This document shows, piece after piece, positions 60,155-64,000 of a stretch of 64,000 nt of DNA. The position numbers were made by a program, and so were the translations under genes. Each line of letters begins with the position of its first letter. Position 1 is the first letter of the stretch. The notes under the pieces were generated by a model. That model worked only from the letters and a program-made list of their open reading frames with translations, ran no database searches and was not told the origin of the DNA. Source of the DNA: Labia minor (Eukaryota; Arthropoda; Insecta; Dermaptera; Spongiphoridae); NCBI GenBank assembly GCA_963082975.1, contig OY720348.1, forward strand, positions 55,207,564 through 55,271,563, written 5' to 3'.

Positions 60155-63100
60155 ATGGCTAAGGCAAGTTTCAAACAGGCAACTAGTCTATGGGCATTCA
60201 TTTCAACGGATGTCCAATTCGTTAAAGATTTTAAAAAAAAGTTGATATCAGACAATTGTAATCATGTAAATGAATTTATAAATAATTGTTCTGAAACAGT
60301 TCAGAAGTTGGATAAATTTATTAATTTTATTTTAGATAATAATTTACATTCAAATGCATGTGAAACCGAGTTTAAAGAGGCTTGTGAAGCACGTTTGCTT
60401 TTGAAACATATGCTAGTCGATGCAAAGGCTTTACCAGAAGTGAAACCCATTCCAGCCGAACACAAAATGGCGGCTGCTGTCCCCACCCTCCCTAAACTTA
60501 ACATTGAGCGTTTCGGAGGAGATATCCTCAGTTACACAGCTTTCAAGCAGCAATTTGACTGCTCTATCACTAACAACGTTCAACTGGGCGGGATCGACAA
60601 GCTCAAATACTTAAGAAGCTATCTTCATTCAGAAGCTTATTGTTTAATAAGCCATCTCAGCTTATCAGATGGCAATTTTGAGGTTGCACTGGCAATCCTC
60701 GATCAACATTACAATCAGCGGCGCACACTTGTTTACGCGCATATTTCCGCTTTATACAACTTTCCTAAAGTTTCAGCCCCGAATAAACACGAGTATTCAA
60801 AACTATGCTCAACCGTTTTGCAATTAATTTCGGAGCTGGGTGCACTGAAGATAGAAACCACTACTTGGAGCCCGATGCTGGGCCTATGGATTCTTGACAA
60901 GCTGCCACCTGCTGTTAAGGACCAGTTTCTAATGCAACTTCCGGATGATAATGTTATACCTGAAGTTGAATCCATTCTTCAATATATTCAGAAGATGGCC
61001 AAGTTCACAGCTGACAAGGAGCGAGAAGGCAGTCATATTAAAAATAAGCTAAGTTATCCTCTTTCTAAAAAACCAAGTTACAAAAAACAAAGCAATTATA
61101 AAAAATTTTACTTGAAATCTAATTATACAAATTCTAAAAATGTTGGTTCTAGTAAAATTAACTCAAAATTTCTATGTTTTCTTTGTAAGAAAGACCACTT
61201 AATTTTTAAATGTCCTGAGTTTATTAATTGGACAGTTCAAAAGAGGTGTGACTTTTGTCAAGCCAATAACTTATGTAAAGTATGCTTGTCTAGACATAAT
61301 GGAAAATGCAAATCATTAAACTCTTGTCAAATATGTCAAAACAGACACTCATCCTTTTTGCACTTTTCTAGGTCTAATAACAACACCGTCAGGGAGCAGA
61401 GAGAGAGAGACAATGATTCATCGTCAAACGCCAAGGAGTCACCCGTCGGCGGGGAGCTGGAACCGCGGACGCAAAATTCGTCATCGCGTGATGTTTATCA
61501 CCTTAAGGATGACAGCGAAATTTTACTTTCAAAAGTTTCCATGAGGGTATTCACTCCAGGTGGTATTGCCATTATTCTTCCATGTTTCATAGACTCTGGT
61601 TCACAAATAAGCGCTATAAGCCATGATGTTGCGTCCTCTCTTAATCTGCCTTTAATCCCCCATAAAATGTCCATTGGCGGAATAGACAATTCATTTTCTA
61701 TTCAGTCAAAATATAAAGTAAATTTGAACTGTCAATCGACAGTCAATGATTTTGAATTTTCCCATTTATTCCAGGTTATTGATTCAATTCAAACAGTTAT
61801 ACCCTCAAATTATTTAAATTCTAATCAATTTGATTTCGTTAAGAATTTCCCCTGGGCTGATCCCAATTACTGTATCCCCACAAAAGTTAAAATTATCATT
61901 GGGTCTGATTTAATACCATTAATATTGAAATCTCATAACATTCTAAGTCCCAATAAATCCATTGTAGCAATAGACACCAAATTAGGTTGGACCTTTTGTG
62001 GTCGAGCATCACACGAGTCCAGCATTAATCATATTGTAACTCAATCTTCTGAACAAATAGAAGATAACACTTTGGACAAGAATCATGACCTTATTTTGAA
62101 ATTATTTGAAATGGACCAAATGGGTCTATCTACAAAGATAGACTCGAACAACGAGGTGGAGAAACATTTTGTTAAAAATGTAAAATTATTAAATTCTGGC
62201 CATCTCGAAGTAGATCTACCTTTTGTTAATAGTTCTAAACCGTTGGGACAATCCTTTAACAAGGCTTTGCAAGTTTTTAACAGTTTAGAAAGGAAAATGT
62301 CTAAAGACAAGTCCTTATTTATCGAATATCATGATTACATGAAGAATATGCTTAATCAAGGCTTCATGGAAAGGGTAGGCCCCCTCTCGTGTCATAACCA
62401 TGCCCAAAAGAATAGCTTTTACCTGCCTCATCACGTGATTTATAAAAAATCAAATCACTCCATGAGAGTCGTGATGAATGGCAGTTGCCCATCTTCTAAT
62501 CATTTATCATTAAATTCTATTTTATCCATTGGCCCACCCCTCCAAAATGACTTGAGATTGATTTTACTCAAGTCGCGATTAAATTCTATTTTATTATCTA
62601 CTGACATAGTTAGCATGTATCTTATGATTTCAATTAACCCCACACATAGGTATTTCCTAAGAATTATTTGGAAATTACCTGAAGACGATCATGCACAGAT
62701 TTTTCGCATGTGTCGTCTCCCCTTCGGATTAGCTTGTAGTGCATTTTTAGCGGTTCGCTGTTTATTTTATCTTGCTGACAAGCATAAGTCGACTCACCCG
62801 TTGGCTTATCGAGTTATTAAGCAAAATTCTTACTTGGATGATTTTATCATCACTGCATCCTCATCGGATGAATTGATTAAAATTGTCAATCAATTAGTGG
62901 ATCTTTTGAAAACTTATAATTTTTTACTTAACAAATGGTCCACTAATGACCAAAATATTTTAGACTATTTATTGAATCATTTTAATCAAAATGACAATAT
63001 TAAATATAATCCCATTCACTCTTCCACTAAATTATTGGGAGTGATGTGGAGCCCAAGTAATGACAGATTTCTTTTTGATATTCCTGACGTGTCTGTCAAC

Positions 63101-64000
63101 GTTTTAACTAAACGCTCTTTGCTTTCGCTTACAGCGTCTCATTGGGACCCAATTGGAATTGTTTCCCCTGTTACAATATCCCTTCGGATATTATTACAAG
63201 TGGCTTGGAAGTCACCTTTAAAATTGGGCTGGGATGACCCCTTGCCAGATAACATACAATCCTTTTGGTTGAAATTTAAATCAGAATACCCTTTACTTTC
63301 AAATTATAACATCCCACGTCTATTAATTCACCCTTTAGGCAAAACATTTAAAATTTTCGCTTTTAGCGATGCAAGTGAGTCAGCATACGGATTTTGCTCG
63401 TATCCTGTATCCTTTGACCAAAACAATCTCATATTATCATCTGTTTTCTTGTTATCTCGCTTTAGGGTATCCCCTATAAAAAAAATGTCAATTGCAAGAT
63501 TAGAATTAGCTGCGTATTCTTTAATGTGTCAGTCGATCAACTTTATTTACCCATCTTTCGAAGTTCCTATTGACAGAATCCACTTGTTTAGTGATTCTAA
63601 AGTTGTTTTAAGTTGGGTCCTTTCCGATCCCAACCGATTTAAAACTTACATTTCCAATCGAATAACTCATATACAAAATTTAGACTTTTCTCCCACTCAT
63701 TCTTATATATCTACTGAATTGAATCCTGCTGATTTAGCCACTAGGTCAATCAGCATTTCTAAATTTATATCTAATCCTTTATGGCAAACAGGTCCATTGG
63801 ATATTTATTCAAATGTATTACCTTTTGATAAAAGCTTATGTGCTAATGCACTTGATCATTCTTTATTAGAAGAAAAGGCTGATGCCTCCTTATTTATTTT
63901 ATCCCTAAAAAATAAGTTTAACTATATTGAAAATTTTATACAAAATTATTCCTCCTTTTATAAATTAGTTATTCATATTGCCACTTGGCACAAGTATTTT
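60155..64000 (+). CDS. BEL/Pao polyprotein, copy in U6 cut by window end
   Basis: Open from the ATG to the last base of the window (1282 codons), covering Gag, protease, reverse transcriptase and RNase H, and running into the linker before integrase. At the site where U1 has its stop, this copy has the intact arrangement of U3 and U4. It matches U3 and U4 at residues 235 (T) and 493 (A), but has L at 1099 as in U1. It is thus intermediate, and the F at 1099 is probably derived in the U3/U4 pair. The 3' end lies outside the window, so its completeness is unknown. Confidence 0.9.
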   Translation, partial: MAKASFKQATSLWAFISTDVQFVKDFKKKLISDNCNHVNEFINNCSETVQKLDKFINFILDNNLHSNACETEFKEACEARLLLKHMLVDAKALPEVKPIPAEHKMAAAVPTLPKLNIERFGGDILSYTAFKQQFDCSITNNVQLGGIDKLKYLRSYLHSEAYCLISHLSLSDGNFEVALAILDQHYNQRRTLVYAHISALYNFPKVSAPNKHEYSKLCSTVLQLISELGALKIETTTWSPMLGLWILDKLPPAVKDQFLMQLPDDNVIPEVESILQYIQKMAKFTADKEREGSHIKNKLSYPLSKKPSYKKQSNYKKFYLKSNYTNSKNVGSSKINSKFLCFLCKKDHLIFKCPEFINWTVQKRCDFCQANNLCKVCLSRHNGKCKSLNSCQICQNRHSSFLHFSRSNNNTVREQRERDNDSSSNAKESPVGGELEPRTQNSSSRDVYHLKDDSEILLSKVSMRVFTPGGIAIILPCFIDSGSQISAISHDVASSLNLPLIPHKMSIGGIDNSFSIQSKYKVNLNCQSTVNDFEFSHLFQVIDSIQTVIPSNYLNSNQFDFVKNFPWADPNYCIPTKVKIIIGSDLIPLILKSHNILSPNKSIVAIDTKLGWTFCGRASHESSINHIVTQSSEQIEDNTLDKNHDLILKLFEMDQMGLSTKIDSNNEVEKHFVKNVKLLNSGHLEVDLPFVNSSKPLGQSFNKALQVFNSLERKMSKDKSLFIEYHDYMKNMLNQGFMERVGPLSCHNHAQKNSFYLPHHVIYKKSNHSMRVVMNGSCPSSNHLSLNSILSIGPPLQNDLRLILLKSRLNSILLSTDIVSMYLMISINPTHRYFLRIIWKLPEDDHAQIFRMCRLPFGLACSAFLAVRCLFYLADKHKSTHPLAYRVIKQNSYLDDFIITASSSDELIKIVNQLVDLLKTYNFLLNKWSTNDQNILDYLLNHFNQNDNIKYNPIHSSTKLLGVMWSPSNDRFLFDIPDVSVNVLTKRSLLSLTASHWDPIGIVSPVTISLRILLQVAWKSPLKLGWDDPLPDNIQSFWLKFKSEYPLLSNYNIPRLLIHPLGKTFKIFAFSDASESAYGFCSYPVSFDQNNLILSSVFLLSRFRVSPIKKMSIARLELAAYSLMCQSINFIYPSFEVPIDRIHLFSDSKVVLSWVLSDPNRFKTYISNRITHIQNLDFSPTHSYISTELNPADLATRSISISKFISNPLWQTGPLDIYSNVLPFDKSLCANALDHSLLEEKADASLFILSLKNKFNYIENFIQNYSSFYKLVIHIATWHKYF

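Larger units (their letters stand above)
58063..64000 (+). repeat. Tandem unit U6, type A body with type B head (partial)
   Basis: Sixth unit, cut by the window end. Its first 700 bp carries type B variants (CGCTAATTAG, TATTAAATATC, absence of the 96 bp segment). From about 58836 onward it carries type A variants (GGTATATGTTATC, TGGTAGCTAATGG, CTTCAATTCC), then the inverted block, BEL leader and BEL/Pao frame. It is therefore a mosaic of the two unit types. Confidence 0.9.

Overview
This 64 kb window is AT-rich eukaryotic DNA, with introns bounded by GT and AG, many AT microsatellites, and both LTR and non-LTR retrotransposon remains. I see no bacterial operons, rRNA genes or CRISPR arrays. 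The BEL/Pao element, the LINE remnants and the (GACA)n-bearing dispersed repeats suggest an invertebrate, most likely an arthropod. The species cannot be fixed from the sequence.

The dominant structure is a head-to-tail array of six long units. Counting from the recurring sequence TCAAGTTTTCTATTC, they are U1 2-10188, U2 10189-22449, U3 22450-32646, U4 32647-45764, U5 45765-58062 and U6 58063 to the window end. There are two types. Type A (U1, U3, U4, U6; about 10.2 kb) carries a BEL/Pao retrotransposon coding region on the plus strand, followed by a minus-strand LINE remnant. Type B (U2, U5; about 12.3 kb) shares the head, a roughly 420 bp middle tail and the last 200 bp with type A. In place of the BEL element it has about 7.7 kb of other DNA with candidate minus-strand exons, foldback repeats and microsatellites. 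The order is A-B-A-A'-B-A, where U4 (A') has a further 2.9 kb diverged copy of the post-BEL segment.

The BEL/Pao polyprotein (1743 codons) has a Gag-like region, zinc knuckles, a DSG aspartic protease, reverse transcriptase (YLDD), RNase H and a DDE integrase in that order. Two copies are open throughout (U3, U4), U1 has an in-frame stop, and U6 is cut by the window edge. No matching pair of LTRs is visible, and the 3' end is fused to sequence that also exists in type B units. The copies therefore appear to have multiplied with the tandem unit rather than by separate transposition.

The clearest host-gene signal is in type B: four minus-strand exons (U2 13510-14822; U5 49086-50394) with canonical splice sites and compatible phases, encoding the C-terminal part of a protein I do not recognise. 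Further exon-like pieces lie at 11.0-12.8 kb and 46.6-48.3 kb. Differences among units (a 275 bp inversion, a mosaic U6, a micro-inversion and variable microsatellites) record unequal exchange and template switching. Because U3 and U4 are almost identical over about 8 kb, long reads are needed to exclude an assembly artefact.
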